Origin: Bretschneidera sinensis
Taxonomy: Eukaryota > Streptophyta > Magnoliopsida > Brassicales > Akaniaceae
Assembly: GCA_023935145.1 (NCBI GenBank)
Contig: CM043699.1
Coordinates: 142,458,036 to 142,522,035, forward strand
Length of the DNA stretch: 64,000 nt
Direction of reading: 5' to 3'
The position numbers and the translations under genes were made by a program. Every line of letters begins with the position of its first letter. Position 1 is the stretch's first letter. Positions 13,675-25,609 of this stretch are shown here, piece by piece. The notes under the pieces were generated by a model. It was given only the letters and a program-made list of their open reading frames with translations, was not told the origin of the DNA and did no database searches.

Positions 13675-16600
13675 ATGGAGGACATGGACATTGATATGGC
13701 AGTAGACGTACCTGACACTCCTGATAGAGTAGGTGCATGTCGTATTAATGGTGGGGAGGGTACTGGAAATGAAAGTAATTCATCAGCTGTTTGTTCAAGA
13801 AATTCTGGTTTTATGGATGAAGAACATTTCAATCGGCTAAGAAGCAGGGGTAGGCTGCTCCCTGAAAGTGGGCACAATAGAAGACTTCATTTACATCCTC
13901 GGAAAAATCCAAGCAATGATATTGGGATTCACAAGAACTCCATTGTTTTCTCCCCTTTAGAGAATTCACCTGCTTCTGGTGGTTCTCTTTTATTTAGGAG
14001 ACCGGCAATGGACAAGAACTCCAAGCATGAGAACAGGCATTCTATTGGAGCACAACATAGGGATAAAGGGAAAGCTGCCTACACCGAGTTTCCTTCTAAA
14101 TCATCTGTTTACCAAGAATATAACGCTGTTATAGATTCAGAGCAACAGAATGGGCATGAACAATTACTTGAAATGGCTTTCCCTCGTGGTTCATCTAAAA
14201 GTTTTCCAGCTGAAGAGATAAGAGAAGGCCAAATTGCAACGAATGGTCGTTCTTCATTACATGGTGCTCAGAGTTTCTTTAAGACAACTGGTAATGCCTG
14301 TAAGGGGAAGGAGAAGATATGTGATAATACATATAGAGGTGCTGGTTCAGCTACAGACGGAAAAGCGATTGATCTCTCCAGTGAATCTGAACGTAAAGTG
14401 GAGAAACTTATATCTTCATCTCATCAACCTGTTATCTCGCCGAGAGTCACTGGGCAGAAAAGATTGGTACGAAATGGATGTATCTCTCCCCATATTATAG
14501 CAACTAGGTCTAAACAACTAGCTGAACAGGACCGAAACAGTATGAAAGATAATGATATTGAACAGAGTCATACCGGGAATGCGATTTCCAATGATCCATC
14601 TCTGATAAATGTTAGAGATATTGTTGCTGATGACAATACTTGTGGGAGAGTTAAAGGAAAAGGAGTAATAATTCATCCTCATACGTCGAAAGAGCATGAT
14701 GCAAAAATTATTCATTTGTCTAGCAGGTAACTCGTGCACAGTGCTCTTTCTAGTTAGATGCATTTGTATGTTAACAAATGGATGTTCTTTTCCCCCTTAT
14801 TTAGGTGTTAGCAATTTTTGTCTTTTACATATGATGCTGATGTGTAAAGATAATAATAAAATGTGTAGAGCTGTTACCTTGGAAAGTTTTGGCTCAGTTC
14901 TATGGCTCGAAAGTGTGGATTTGTATCTGCCAGCTCTTGTGAGAACCACAATATGTTGTTGGCATTATTGTTCAGTGTACTGGACAAGTTGATTACTTCT
15001 TTTCATGTTTATTTCAATTGAAGTGGGCGATTCCATGTGTTTTTCTTGAGCTCTCTTCCTGATAATGTTTGTTTGCTATGTCTAGGTTGATTTCAAACTT
15101 TTTAGCACTGACTGCTCCAAAATTTTCCTTGTTCATATCTTACTGATTTCCCTTCGTCTCATAACTCTGATGATACATTCATTACACAGATACGTCCCAT
15201 CTCTGATGGCTCTCTTCTCCAGTGGTAGTGCTCATCCACAAACTCTGCCATAATATCCATTACCAAAATTTGAGTGTCCAGTTACCAACTTGAATGCATC
15301 ATTATAACAGATTTTTCTCCTGCATGTTAAGTCCATGTATGGCCTTGATGTTATTGTTGCACATGTATCAAAATATCTATGCTTTCTATAATTCTATTTA
15401 CTTAAAAATTTGTCAACCTTTTCGACTAGTGCTTTGTAATGCAGTTTCTGTGGAACAATGCCATTCTTCTTTTCATGATAATCATCTTGATTGTTCTGAT
15501 GATTTATCCTATAAGCTCATTTATCATTTGCCCCATCAGATTTTCATGAATTGCATTAACGATCTAATCAAGCTTCTTATCTTGGTTTATGTTTTCTTTT
15601 CTGTGTTCATTGACATTGTGTTAACAGAGTTGAGACCTCAGAAATTTTTGAGAAGTGGATGATTGACATGGTGTTAATTTAGTTTGTATACAACAATATA
15701 AAGAATTTGCCTCTTAGGTCTTCATGGAACTTGGGCCTCTATTATTTTATGTGCTTTCTCCTTATTATTGTGCCAATATCTGGGAATTGTTGATTTAATT
15801 TTGTATGGTAACCATTTATAAAAGATGTATTGTATAAGGAAACATGTCAAAACTCTGGTGTATGTTTGTATATAACGTAGGATTGTCACTGCAGCATCTG
15901 TTAAAGATTTAAACTCTTATGTTGTGCATAATCTTGGATTGACTTTTTTGTATGTTGTTCCTTTCTAATTACTTGTATCCTGATACCCTAAGCAAGTTTT
16001 ATTGCTTCATTCAGTCCAAATATTGATACTGAGAAAGCTAATGGAACCAGTGATGCAAGTAGAGATGAACTTGGATGCTTTCGAGGATTGGGTGGTTGGA
16101 GAAGTACTCGTGATCGTTCAAAGAAAATAGGTCAAGCATTGTCTGACACATCTGGGCATACTATTGGGAGAAATAATGTTGTTGGACGCTTTGTTGGTCA
16201 ACACCATGAAAACAGAGTGGTGATCAGAGATAACCGGAGTGGAAAAAACAATACGGATCCATGTAATTATCCAGTAGATCAGGATGCAACTCAAAGAGCT
16301 TCCAGGGTTGTGCCTGGGCCTCCGCAAATAAGTGAACCTTGTCATGTTGCTAGCACACTTACTAAAAGGCAAAGGAAAAATGTATTAACTTCAAAAAATC
16401 ATGGTGAATGTTCTAGGATGGTTTCTAATGACTCAGAAGTTGTGTTTCTTGGTTCTTCTGGGCAACCATCTAGTTCAGGATCATCCAGAATCCAGAATCG
16501 TCGACGTCAGGGCATGCCAGATCCGGTTTTGAAAACGGATGACTCTTCACCTGAAGTGAGACTCAATGACTCCTGCGGTACTAGATGCGTTAATAATGAT

Positions 16601-19418
16601 GAATCAGATGCAAGGGCAAGACAAGTAGAAGCAGATGAGATATTGGCTCGTGAACTCCAAGAACAGTTATATCAAGAGGTGCCATTATTTGGAGGTGTCG
16701 AGGTTGGTTTTATCATAACTGGAACTTTTTCTTATTTTTTTTTAAAAAACTTATACGATCTAATTGCTTTAAATGCTTGTTAACTTTTTCATGTTTTTTG
16801 GCTTTTTAACAGATGGACGAAAGCGTGGCATGGGCACTGCAGCAGGAGAATGCACCCCTTGTTGCTTCTAGTCAAAATCACCATGTACCACATCCAGTAA
16901 GTGATCCACTTCATGTTTCTGTGATTCACTGATAATGTGACAAACAGATCTCAGTGCATGTTAATGACTGTATACATATTGAAGCGTTGTGAATTATTCA
17001 GTGTCATAAAGAATGAAAGTCTACAAAGTAATTTTTTGATATGTTAGTGATCTGTATAATTGTTCTTTGTAAGACTTTCTTATAGGAAGCAAAAGTAATA
17101 TGAAAACATACTATTTTTATATTTTAGTGCTTCTATTTAGACAACAAATCTTTCTAAATACCAAATTTGTTCTAAATGTTTAAACTTTCAATCTGCTTGA
17201 TGGACATTGCTATTGGTGGTTTTATACTTCAGTATCATGTTAAGCACTAACACACTGCTTTTTCTGAGTGAAATTTTCTGTTTCTAAGGAAATTTGTAAC
17301 ACCATCTTTTATTCATTGTTTAATGTTTAGTAGATGCCATTTAATTCTTTGGTCACATATTCTAGTAGAGCTCATAAATTCTCTTCGTATTTATGGAAGC
17401 TGTTCCCTGTAATAATAATTTATTCTACATTTTCTACAGAGAAGCTCTTTAATACCTCATTCACGCAGACAGCTCACGTCACGCTCTTTTCAGAGCCCTT
17501 CGAATAGGAGAGTAACACAGGCTCGAATTCCTGCTCCTGCCCGAATGACACGGTTGCGGGGTCGCTCTTTCAGCCGGTCTCCTGCGGTAGCATCTAGAGC
17601 TAGGAATCTCCGGTTTCCTTCAGATATGGATTTAGACGTGGTAATTCTTCTTTTTCATCGTCTTCTTACATTTGTTTTGGCCTGACTTTATATGTGGTCC
17701 ATTGCAAGTTGAGAAGACATTTGATGGTAGATGATTGTAATTTTTTTAAACTTTTCTTTTCATCTTTTTCTATTTCTGTCATGTTTGTGTGGTGAATTTG
17801 AAATAAAAGCTGATATCTTTCTTTGTTATTCAGAGACTTGATATATTGGAAGCATTAGAGGCTGCAGTAGGGGATCTTAGTGATTCTATGAGCACGACTA
17901 GTCACATCCTTGAATTTCAGCGTGATTTCAATGAGTAAGAATCGTATTTGTCAATTAATCTACATTTCCTGCTGTTTTTTAGATGATTGCCTCTTTTTTT
18001 TTTTGACAAGATGACACTTATTTTGGTACACTGGATTTATATTTTTGTTCTGATGATCCTACCCTTTAAAATTTTAATTTTATGTGATGCGGAGGTGTGC
18101 CAGCATCCCTTTAGAGAGAATTCGATTTTGACAGAGATCTTCGTTATTTATCACTTTCTTGGAGAACACCAGGTCATAGGAGAGTAAAACTTAGTACCCT
18201 GATTTTTGCTTCTGTTTTGTAGTGGTGCTTTCTTTTTCAATGTGACTTTTATCTTACTCGTTTTTTTGGTTGACATGAAAATCATTTTTTGTCCTATTTT
18301 TATAAACTAGCAGATTAATTTTATAAAAGAAACAAGTTCAGCCTGCAAGAACTGAAATTACTCTCTCCTTGCTGTGCGTGTGCGCAAACATGTGCATCAT
18401 TGTTGTTTGTTTTTGTTCTCAGCTTTGAAGTAAAGTTGGGATCTTCAAATTCTTTTTTTTTTTCGGCTTCTTATTTGAATTTTGAATTGGCTTTGGGAGA
18501 ATCTATCTGTATTGTTGCCTGATCTGTGTAGCTGTTAGCTGTTAACACTTTTCTAGCAGATGACAGATGAAACTACATTTTGTTCTGTCATGTGCTCCTT
18601 TTTATTTCTTTCTAAAAACTTGCCAAACTGGTTTAATAATTCCAAATGGACTGGGCTATTGCAATCTTTGGAATACCTAGAATATAAATAGAAGATGATT
18701 TTTCTCAGAATTTAGTTACACTGGTCATCAGGAGTACTTGCCTAGATTGTCTACTTTTTGCAGTTGTACTTATTTATTTTTAGTTTCTATTTTATCATAT
18801 TCTCTTTTCTTGATTCATTGCGTACCATTTATTTCTAGAGAAGTTAATCCCCCAACTTATTTCTCCTTATAATTTTGAAGAAATTTCATCTTTATCAACT
18901 TGCTGATATTTAAAGTGGAAGTTAGAAGTTCTATCATTCTTCTTGTTTGTTTTATTGCAGAGATGATTACGAAATGCTGTTGGCCCTTGATGAAAATAAT
19001 CACCAACATGGTGGTGCATCTGTGAATCAGATTAATAGTTTGCCAGAGTCTACAGTACAGGTTAATATTTGCATGTTTGTGTGAGTTAAATCTGGAAAAC
19101 TATCTAAAACATACCAGATTCCTTTGCTAATTGTTATTGTTCTATTCTCTTTGTTAACACAGACTGATAACTTTGGAGAAGCTTGTGCAATCTGTCTCGA
19201 GACCCCAACTATTGGAGAAACCATACGTCATCTCCCTTGCTTACACAAATTTCACAAAGATGTGGGAATCCTACCATTTTTTGTGATTTAAGAAGCATTT
19301 CCTTCTAATATAAGTTATAAAGAATCTGATTTTTTTTTTCATGTTGTCATGTCAGTGTATTGACCCGTGGCTCAGCAGGAGAACATCATGCCCCGTTTGC
19401 AAGTCATCGGTAACTTGA
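13675..19418 (+). CDS. RING-H2 zinc-finger protein, probable E3 ubiquitin ligase (8 exons, complete)
   Basis: Exons: 13675-14726, 16015-16702, 16813-16896, 17440-17640, 17834-17934, 18961-19060, 19163-19261, 19356-19418. Phases agree and the product has 795 residues. The C-terminus is a canonical RING-H2 finger: C750, C753, C768, H770, H773, C776, C787, C790 with spacing C-x2-C-x14-C-x-H-x2-H-x2-C-x10-C-x2-C and the W of the DPWL segment, expected to bind an E2 enzyme. The first ~560 residues are low-complexity, Ser/Asn/Lys-rich and probably disordered. They are followed by an acidic helical segment with [14 protein letters not shown] character and an Arg/Ser-rich stretch in exon 4 (GRSFSRSP). 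The final finger is split between exons 7 and 8. Large plant RING proteins with one C-terminal finger usually act in ubiquitination; the substrate is unknown. The start is the ATG directly after the leader intron. Confidence 0.9.
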
Positions 19419-20014
19419 TTTTGACTAGCAATCATCATGCAGCAGACTGATTGAGACAAATAAGTTTGAGCAGTCTGTGTCAAAGGTACTTACTAGTGTA
19501 TTTCTTGTTTTCCTGCCTCATGGAAATTTTGCACTTGGCAACATACTATAAGTGCTCGTTTAACTTCAATTAAATTATAAATAAACTTATTTTATTTTAT
19601 AGTAATAAGGAATTATATTTAGATATCCATTAGGCGCATCATGACTTTTTTGGATTGACATATGGCCTCATTTTCACAGTGACTTCTAGATTGGCGTTGA
19701 ACTGAACCAAGCCCTGGTGTTTTTGGGAATGAACACTGACAGATAGCCTCCTGAAGCTTGAGCATGTAACTTCAGAGGGATTTGAATAACAGTCCATTGT
19801 CATTAATGGGCAGACATGGGCTATAGATGGTGAGGGATCAAGCTGTTTGCATATTGGGAAAAAGATTTTCCTAGTGTTCAAACAAGTGCAAGCCTGCACG
19901 TTTTTGTTTATATTTTGTGGCAGGTTGTATGTCATGTGACCCTTTTTGGTATTCTAACCCTAATTGCTGCCAACTTAAATTTTCAGTTCAATCGTTAAAA
20001 TGTTTGCTTGGAGG
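19419..20014 (+). other. 3' UTR of the RING-H2 gene and spacer
   Basis: AT-rich sequence after the TGA stop. It includes CAAAGGTACTT near 19481, which could be a splice donor within the 3' UTR. No protein-coding or RNA feature is recognised up to the inverted repeat that begins about 20015. Confidence 0.4.
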
Positions 20015-20153
20015 CAATTTAAACCCTCTGTTTTATTGAAACAATGTAAACCCTCACCCTAACGCCATCAGACTCCCGTTCATCATCATGTGTAATCATT
20101 ATACCACACGCTCGATCTGTCTCTTTGGTCTATCTACTTCTCGCACAGTGGAT
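20015..20153 (+). repeat. Left arm of the long inverted repeat
   Basis: Matches the reverse complement of 25476-25609 with scattered mismatches and small gaps. The best-conserved part is AAACCCTCACCCTAA at 20031-20065 in context, followed by the TCTCT-TGGTCTATCT block near 20119-20136. Confidence 0.75.
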
Positions 20154-20277
20154 AATAACAAGATTCATCAATGTACTTAATTCTAATGAAAAACGTATCT
20201 ATGGTTCAACAATGGGCCCAATAATGAATCCTTTTTTGTTTGAGGTAAGTAGATTAATTGAAAGAGATGCTCCAGAC

Positions 20278-21335
20278 CGTGAGGGCGTTGGGCGACGTAT
20301 TTTGCCTCAATGAGGTGAGGCGTAAGCTCCGAGACATTGGGGCGTAAGTCTTTTGAAACGTTGAGGCGTTTTGAATAAAATAATATTAATTAAATTATAA
20401 AAATATGAGAAAATTAAAATAATAAAAATTTATTAATTATCAATAAAGTTTACTAACTTAAGACTTATGAATGAATATTTATCAAAATATTTTAGAAACA
20501 CACGTTAACATCACAAGCACAATGTTAAGTGGTTGTTGTTTACACACTTACAATAATATAACAAATTTACATACATCTCATCTTTCATCAATAAATCATA
20601 AATCACGCTTCAAAAACCAAATTTTAATTTTCAAATTGTCCAATCTATTCATCACAAGATACGAACACACTTCAAATTCCAACAAGTATAAAAATAACAC
20701 AATATTAAATGTCAAATGTTTATTGAGTAGTGTTTACATACTTATATTGATATAACAAATTCACATATATAAATCTATTAAAAGTAAAAAATTAGATAAC
20801 ATAGATAATATAATCCTAATGAGGTTATAAAATGATATTAATAAAATGTAGAGTATATAATATGAAGCTTATTTAATGAATTTGCTCAGTGAAAATAAAG
20901 TAGGAAAAAAATAAAAAAAAAGTAGAAAGTAGAAACAAATGAGACAAAAAAAAGAAAAAAAAAGGAAAAAAAAAACAGAAAAAAAGGAGAGGAAAAAAAA
21001 AAGGGCGCTTCACGCATGCAACAACCAAGACTCGAACCCAGGTCTGGAACATGGCCAGGTATGATTCTACCACTAGACCACTGGTGTTAGGTAGTTGGTA
21101 TGTTACTAACAAATATATATATATATATAGAAGGTCTAATTTTTTTGTTGCATTGGGCGCCTGCCCAGACGCCCGGGGCGTAAAAGACGTACGCCCCGGG
21201 TCTGGGTGAACGCCCCGACCCGAAAAACGCACGTCCAACGATACTTTCGCCCCAACTTTCACGCCTCGGGGCTTTTTAGCCCCGTTTCCCCCCTGGGCGC
21301 GCCCGGGGCGCGCCTAGACCTGATTTTTTAAAACA
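20278..21335. mobile_element. Non-autonomous Mutator-like element carrying a tRNA-Gly relic
   Basis: Flanked by near-identical 11-mers, ATGCTCCAGAC (20267-20277) and ATGCTCTAGAC (21336-21346), which I read as a 9-11 bp target duplication. The left end is rich in GAGGCGT / GGGGCGT blocks, the centre is very AT-rich, and the right end is strongly GC-rich (GCCCGGGGCG). The left-end series CAATGAG, TGAGGCGTAAGCTC, GAGACATT, GGCGTAAG and TTTTGAAA is repeated in inverse orientation at 48720-48852, so this is a dispersed family. There is no transposase. Long duplications and the related copy's 9-bp duplication point to Mutator-type transposition. It inserted into the older inverted-repeat element. 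Confidence 0.65.
21017..21090 (-). pseudogene. tRNA-Gly(GCC)-like relic
   Basis: On the minus strand this resembles plant tRNA-Gly(GCC) along its whole length. ACACCAG at the acceptor is followed by the A-box region TGGTCTAGTGGTAGAAT, the loop TGGCCAT with GCC in the anticodon position, and the B-box region GGGTTCGAGTC. Several stem pairs are broken: the anticodon stem ATACC/GTTCC pairs at only two of five positions and the acceptor stem has two mismatches. It is therefore not a working tRNA. It lies inside the mobile element at 20278-21335, so it was captured by, or is part of, that element. Confidence 0.75.
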
Positions 21336-21777
21336 ATGCTCTAGACTTCCCATTTCTTTCATGACCCAAAGCTGTTGGTCATCAGCTCCTGTCGTCTTCT
21401 ATGGCAAAGTCACAAGCTCCACTCTAGATTTAGCGCAATTTTCGACGCCATCTGGTGTAACGACTGACTGCCTGCTCTGTCAAGCATAAATCCTACGCAT
21501 CCTTGTCATCTTCTCTGGCAACATTGTTCGTCTAATTCGGCGAGGCCTTTGATTTCTCTATCATTTTTCGACAAGTGCGACGTCTTCTCTGGGTTTCATC
21601 TATGTTCTTCGAAAAGCATCAAATCGTCTTCTTAGATTGGTTTTTGAACCAAAAACCTGATGCAATCTTCTTTGGCCTAATCCACCTCTTTGCTCTTCTC
21701 CTCGTGCCGACGCCAGCTCTGCGCGACGTAGGCGTTCCTCTTACCCACTACTGAAAGAAGAGATTTATAGTTTTGAT

Positions 21778-24700
21778 TAGGGGTGGCAATTCGGGTTGAC
21801 GGGTCGTGTTCGTGTCGACACGAACACGACACGATTATTAATGGGTCGACACGAACACGACACGATTATTAATCGTGTCAAGAAAACCCAACACGAACAC
21901 GACACGATTATTAAACGGATAACACGACACGACCCACTTAACCCGTTTAATAAACGGGTCGTGTTAGACACGACACGACACGCTTGACCCATTAAATTAA
22001 TGAGTCGTGTTAGACCCGACGCGACACGACACGACATGCTTAATTTTTCATAATTCAAATTTCAACACGACATGACACGACCCGACCCGCCATAACCATT
22101 CATAATCCAAATTATCATCTAATCATTCATAATCCAAATTTCAACAAATTTATGATCTAAATACATATAAAAAATCTAATTAATAGCATAAACATTATTT
22201 TATCAAGTATCATCCATATCAACCATAATTAAAAAAAGAGAAACAATAACACCATAAATCATAAGCCATCCAATTACAAGTATGCAATATTACAATATTA
22301 ACCGACCAAATTAGCAGCAAAACCCTCAGATGGAGGTGCAAATGATTCATTCTCATTTATATTCATATCCATTACATCAATAATAAGCCCTTTCACCACT
22401 TTTGCAACCATTTCTCAGATGGCGTTTTATATTACCTGTTCCAAAGTTACCATCAGCAACGTATGTTATTCCACACCTTTTGCACTTGCATCTCTTTTTC
22501 TTATCATCTTCAAGATGAGGCATGTCAAAAAACTTCCAGACTGGTGAGGTAAATTTTCTTTTACGCTTTTCCATTTTTTTCTTAGATTCCATAGCAGCAA
22601 CTACTTCCTCTAACTCAATTACAACATCTTCTTCATCAAGTACATCCATGCTATCACAAACCTCAACAATAATGCTAACTTTATCCCTCATCGATCTACA
22701 GGTAAACCAATACATTAGAGATTTCAAAAACAATTTGTATTGGGTATATACTTTTTGTAGGTTACGGAACTTACGGGCCTTGGAGGCTCCAAATTACATA
22801 TAGTCAAACATAAGTCATGCTGCAAATATCTGGTCATATTACGTATAAAAAAATTGATAGACATCAATCAACACTCCTGCATGGAACAGGGATAGAATTC
22901 ACTTCTTTTCTTGCAAATTTGATTTTCTTTATTTTCTCATTTTACATCATATCAACTTCTTTTTTTATTGTAAATCAAATTACATTATAACTAACGTAAC
23001 ATTAAATAAACTTAAAACATATGAAAATGCTAGTTTCTATATAAATCGTTTTCTATAAAGAAAAAAATCATTGAAACAAATGGAGCCTATAAGAAAACTC
23101 ATATAGCATATTTTAAAATGTTTTAAAATTTTAAGTTTCGATGATTCAAATTATATTTAAACAACTCACCAAATAATATTTATATATCTTTTCATAACTT
23201 CATTTTCTTTTTATGTGGGATCGGATTCGCTCATGATATTACAATACACTGTCAAAACACAAACACGATCACGAACATTGCAATCATAATTCTATGGAAA
23301 AAGAATTAGAATGCTAGTTAGCTATTTCCCCCATTTGAATACAACTCATAGTCATATATGCTGACCTCCTGCTGAAGCTGATCAACATAACTATTATAGC
23401 AATAAGCAGCACTTTAAGCACTCGTTTACCCACACTTTGTTTTTGTTTTTTTTTCTTCATCAAATTAGCATCCAAGCAAAGGAAAACACAAATCATAAAC
23501 CTTGTCTTTTTCAAAACATGGAACAAGAATTCAGAAACAACACAAAGTTGGGAGCAAAGCTTACAATACTTTGACCTTCACGTTTAGTGAACAAAATGAA
23601 TGAAGATTGAAAAATAATTTGGTCTAGTTCACTTAATACAATATTCATTTTGTTATAAATAATATTCATATTAGACCCAGACAATTGAAACCCAAAATGC
23701 CATTAAGATTTCTATTCTTTTTTCTCAGTTTCCCTTTAAATTCTTAGTAACCAAACCAAAGGCCATGACTCATAAGACAAACTTGGTTTGCTAATTTGAA
23801 GGTTTCACTTGTTTAGAACCCGCAAAACAAGCAGTAAAAAAAGAATAATATCATATTTAGCTTACCATACAAAAAGCAAAAAAAAAAAAAATACTAATAA
23901 ACTTACCAAAAACAAAAGCCCTCCTGTTTTCTCCAGACCTAAAACAAGATAATGACATTACCAAACAAAGAGCTATCACATAGGTAACCAGTGGGCTCTT
24001 CACTTTCCAAACCCAGACAACACAACTCACAAATCCGAATTTTTTCCCCTCCTCCTGTCACCTAAATTTCCCCAGCAAACAAATATATAACGAACTAACC
24101 AATCCATCCACTGCTCTGCAAAATAGAACTCCAATTTTTTTTAATAATATAATGCAAAAACTTATGACACCAAAAAAAAATAAGAAACGAAACACCCAAA
24201 TCTCCAGTTTGATTTCCCCTCACTTTCCCTCCATTTCCCTTTTCAACCAAACACAACCCAGGACGGGCAAAAACACGAACATATACATATAGATACACAG
24301 ATATATAAGCCCAATGCAGCTATTAATACCAAAACTTATACCACTGAAACAAAAACCCATGTCCCCACCTACATTTCCCTCCCATTTCCAATCACCCAAA
24401 CACAATAAACGCGTATAGATGGGTCATAAACGGGAGTGGGAGAGGGCAGATCTCTTACTTGATTAATACTGGTGGCTGGTGCGGTGTAGCAATAGGTCGA
24501 AGGAGAAGGGGAAAGAGGAGAGGCGCCTGGACTGGTGCGGTGGTGTAGTTGGCGACAGATCGAGAGAGAAGGGGAGAAGGGAGAGGCGACTAGAGTGGTG
24601 TGGCTGTCGACCGGTGCGGTGGCATGGCTGGCGACAGTGAGATCGAGAGAGAAAGGGAGAGGCGAGAGAGGCTGCAGACCGGCGGTGTTTGTGACTTTGT

Positions 24701-24996
24701 GTTTGTAAAATTAGACATTAGGGTTCATTTATGTATGTATACTAATTTTTTTTCAATGTAATAAATTTTAAATAGGTCATAATCGGATCATGGGTCCAGC
24801 ACGACTTATCAAACTCGTAAATTTAATCGTGTCATTTTGAGTTAGCGAGTCAACCCGCGACACAACACGATTATTCCGTGTCATAATCGTGTCGACACGA
24901 TTACGATACGAACCCGATTATACTCAACCCTAACACGCTTTATTTCGTGTCGTATCGTGTCGGATTCACGTATCGTGTCCAAAATTACCACCCTTA
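21778..24996 (-). mobile_element. hAT-superfamily transposon with internally deleted transposase
   Basis: The ends are short inverted repeats, TAGGGGTGGCAATT at 21778 and TAAGGGTGGTAATT read from 24996. They are flanked by perfect 8-bp target duplications GTTTTGAT at 21770-21777 and 24997-25004. Eight-base duplications with a TAGGG start define hAT elements. Subterminal regions hold many copies of ACACGACACG / CGTGTCG motifs, as in Ac-like subterminal repeats. A minus-strand BED zinc-finger frame lies at 22377-22733, but the RNase H-like transposase core and hATC dimerisation domain are absent: only about 600 bases follow it. The element is thus non-autonomous. The intact duplications suggest a younger insertion than its host. 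Confidence 0.88.
22377..22733 (-). pseudogene. BED-type zinc-finger remnant of a hAT transposase
   Basis: A 118-residue frame. Its C-terminal half reads VWKFFDMP, then KCKRCGITY, then GTGNIKRHLRNGC, the Cys-x2-Cys ... His-x4-Cys pattern of a BED finger in plant hAT transposases. Before it are a basic KKKMEKRKRKF stretch, a likely nuclear signal, and an acidic segment. The frame stops 11 residues after the finger's last Cys. The catalytic DDE/RNase H fold and hATC domain that should follow are missing. It could at most produce a DNA-binding fragment able to compete for element ends. The frame's first Met may be intronic, so the 5' limit is uncertain. Confidence 0.75.
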
Positions 24997-25004
24997 GTTT
25001 TGAT

Positions 25005-25475
25005 TGTGCTTTGTGTTTTAGGAGTAATAATTTTCGTCTCTAGTAAGCTCACTTATTATGTAGTTGCTGTTAGAATTAAGGCTGAAGAGTGAAATACGCC
25101 AGAGGAATACGCCGCTAAAGAGGTTTTCCCGACGAGAGAAGAAGTGGGTCCTCGAGCGAAGTCGTCGGCGGTAGTGGGAAATGTAGGTAGAGTGACGGGG
25201 CGATGACGGAGGCGGACTCTGGGAGAAACTGTGGTGGGCCTTGCTTTTCATCGCCATAATAGAAAACGAGTCTTTGTGTGAAAGAGAGAGGTGAGTTGGG
25301 TTTATGAACAAAAAAAAAACCAGATAAGTTTTTTTTTGCCCCAGGAACCATAGGGTAGACAGAGGAGCTCCAATCATTCTTGATGATATGAATGTCTAAG
25401 TGGCAAATCCCACGATATAAGACCTTAAACCTCAGATCCTCTTCACCTGTTTCCCTTCTGAGTCTTCCTTCTACG
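25005..25475. other. Right interior of the Mutator-like nest
   Basis: GC-richer sequence between the hAT right duplication and the right inverted repeat. Minus-strand frames at 25018-25377 and 25115-25510 are open but resemble no family I recognise, and the second runs into the inverted repeat. It could be captured gene sequence or merely the element's own subterminal region. Confidence 0.35.
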
Positions 25476-25609
25476 ATCCATTGTGAGAGAGAGATAGACC
25501 AGAGAGACAACTTAGGTATTGTGGCTTTGTGTTTATGAACGGGGAGTTTGACGACATTAGGGTGAGGGTTTGCATTGCTTTAGTTTTATAAACTGAGGGT
25601 TTAAATTGA
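25476..25609 (-). repeat. Right arm of the long inverted repeat
   Basis: Reverse-complement partner of 20015-20153. Outside it, a direct duplication of TTAAATTGATTTCTT lies at about 25601-25630, so the outer edge is rearranged or the repeat extends further. Confidence 0.75.

Larger units (their letters stand above)
20015..25609. mobile_element. Mutator-like element or nest bounded by long inverted repeats
   Basis: The sequences at 20015-20153 and 25476-25609 are inverted copies of one another over about 135 bases. Shared blocks, in order, are CAATTTAAACCCTC, AAACCCTCACCCTAA, a CTCCCGTTCAT-like block, GTCTCT-TGGTCTATCT and a CACA-TGGAT end. Long terminal inverted repeats of this kind are typical of plant Mutator-like elements. 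The interior is interrupted by two younger insertions (20278-21335 and 21778-24996). Taking them out leaves about 1.3 kb of host element, including GC-richer stretches at 21347-21769 and 25005-25475 that may be captured gene sequence. No transposase is visible. Repeat similarity fades at the outer edges and no 9-bp duplication was found, so the true ends may lie a little further out, up to about 25660 on the right. Confidence 0.6.

Noticed and set aside
20873..21262. 129-codon minus-strand frame
   Set aside because: It covers the tRNA-like relic and a homopurine tract and encodes mostly Phe/Leu runs.
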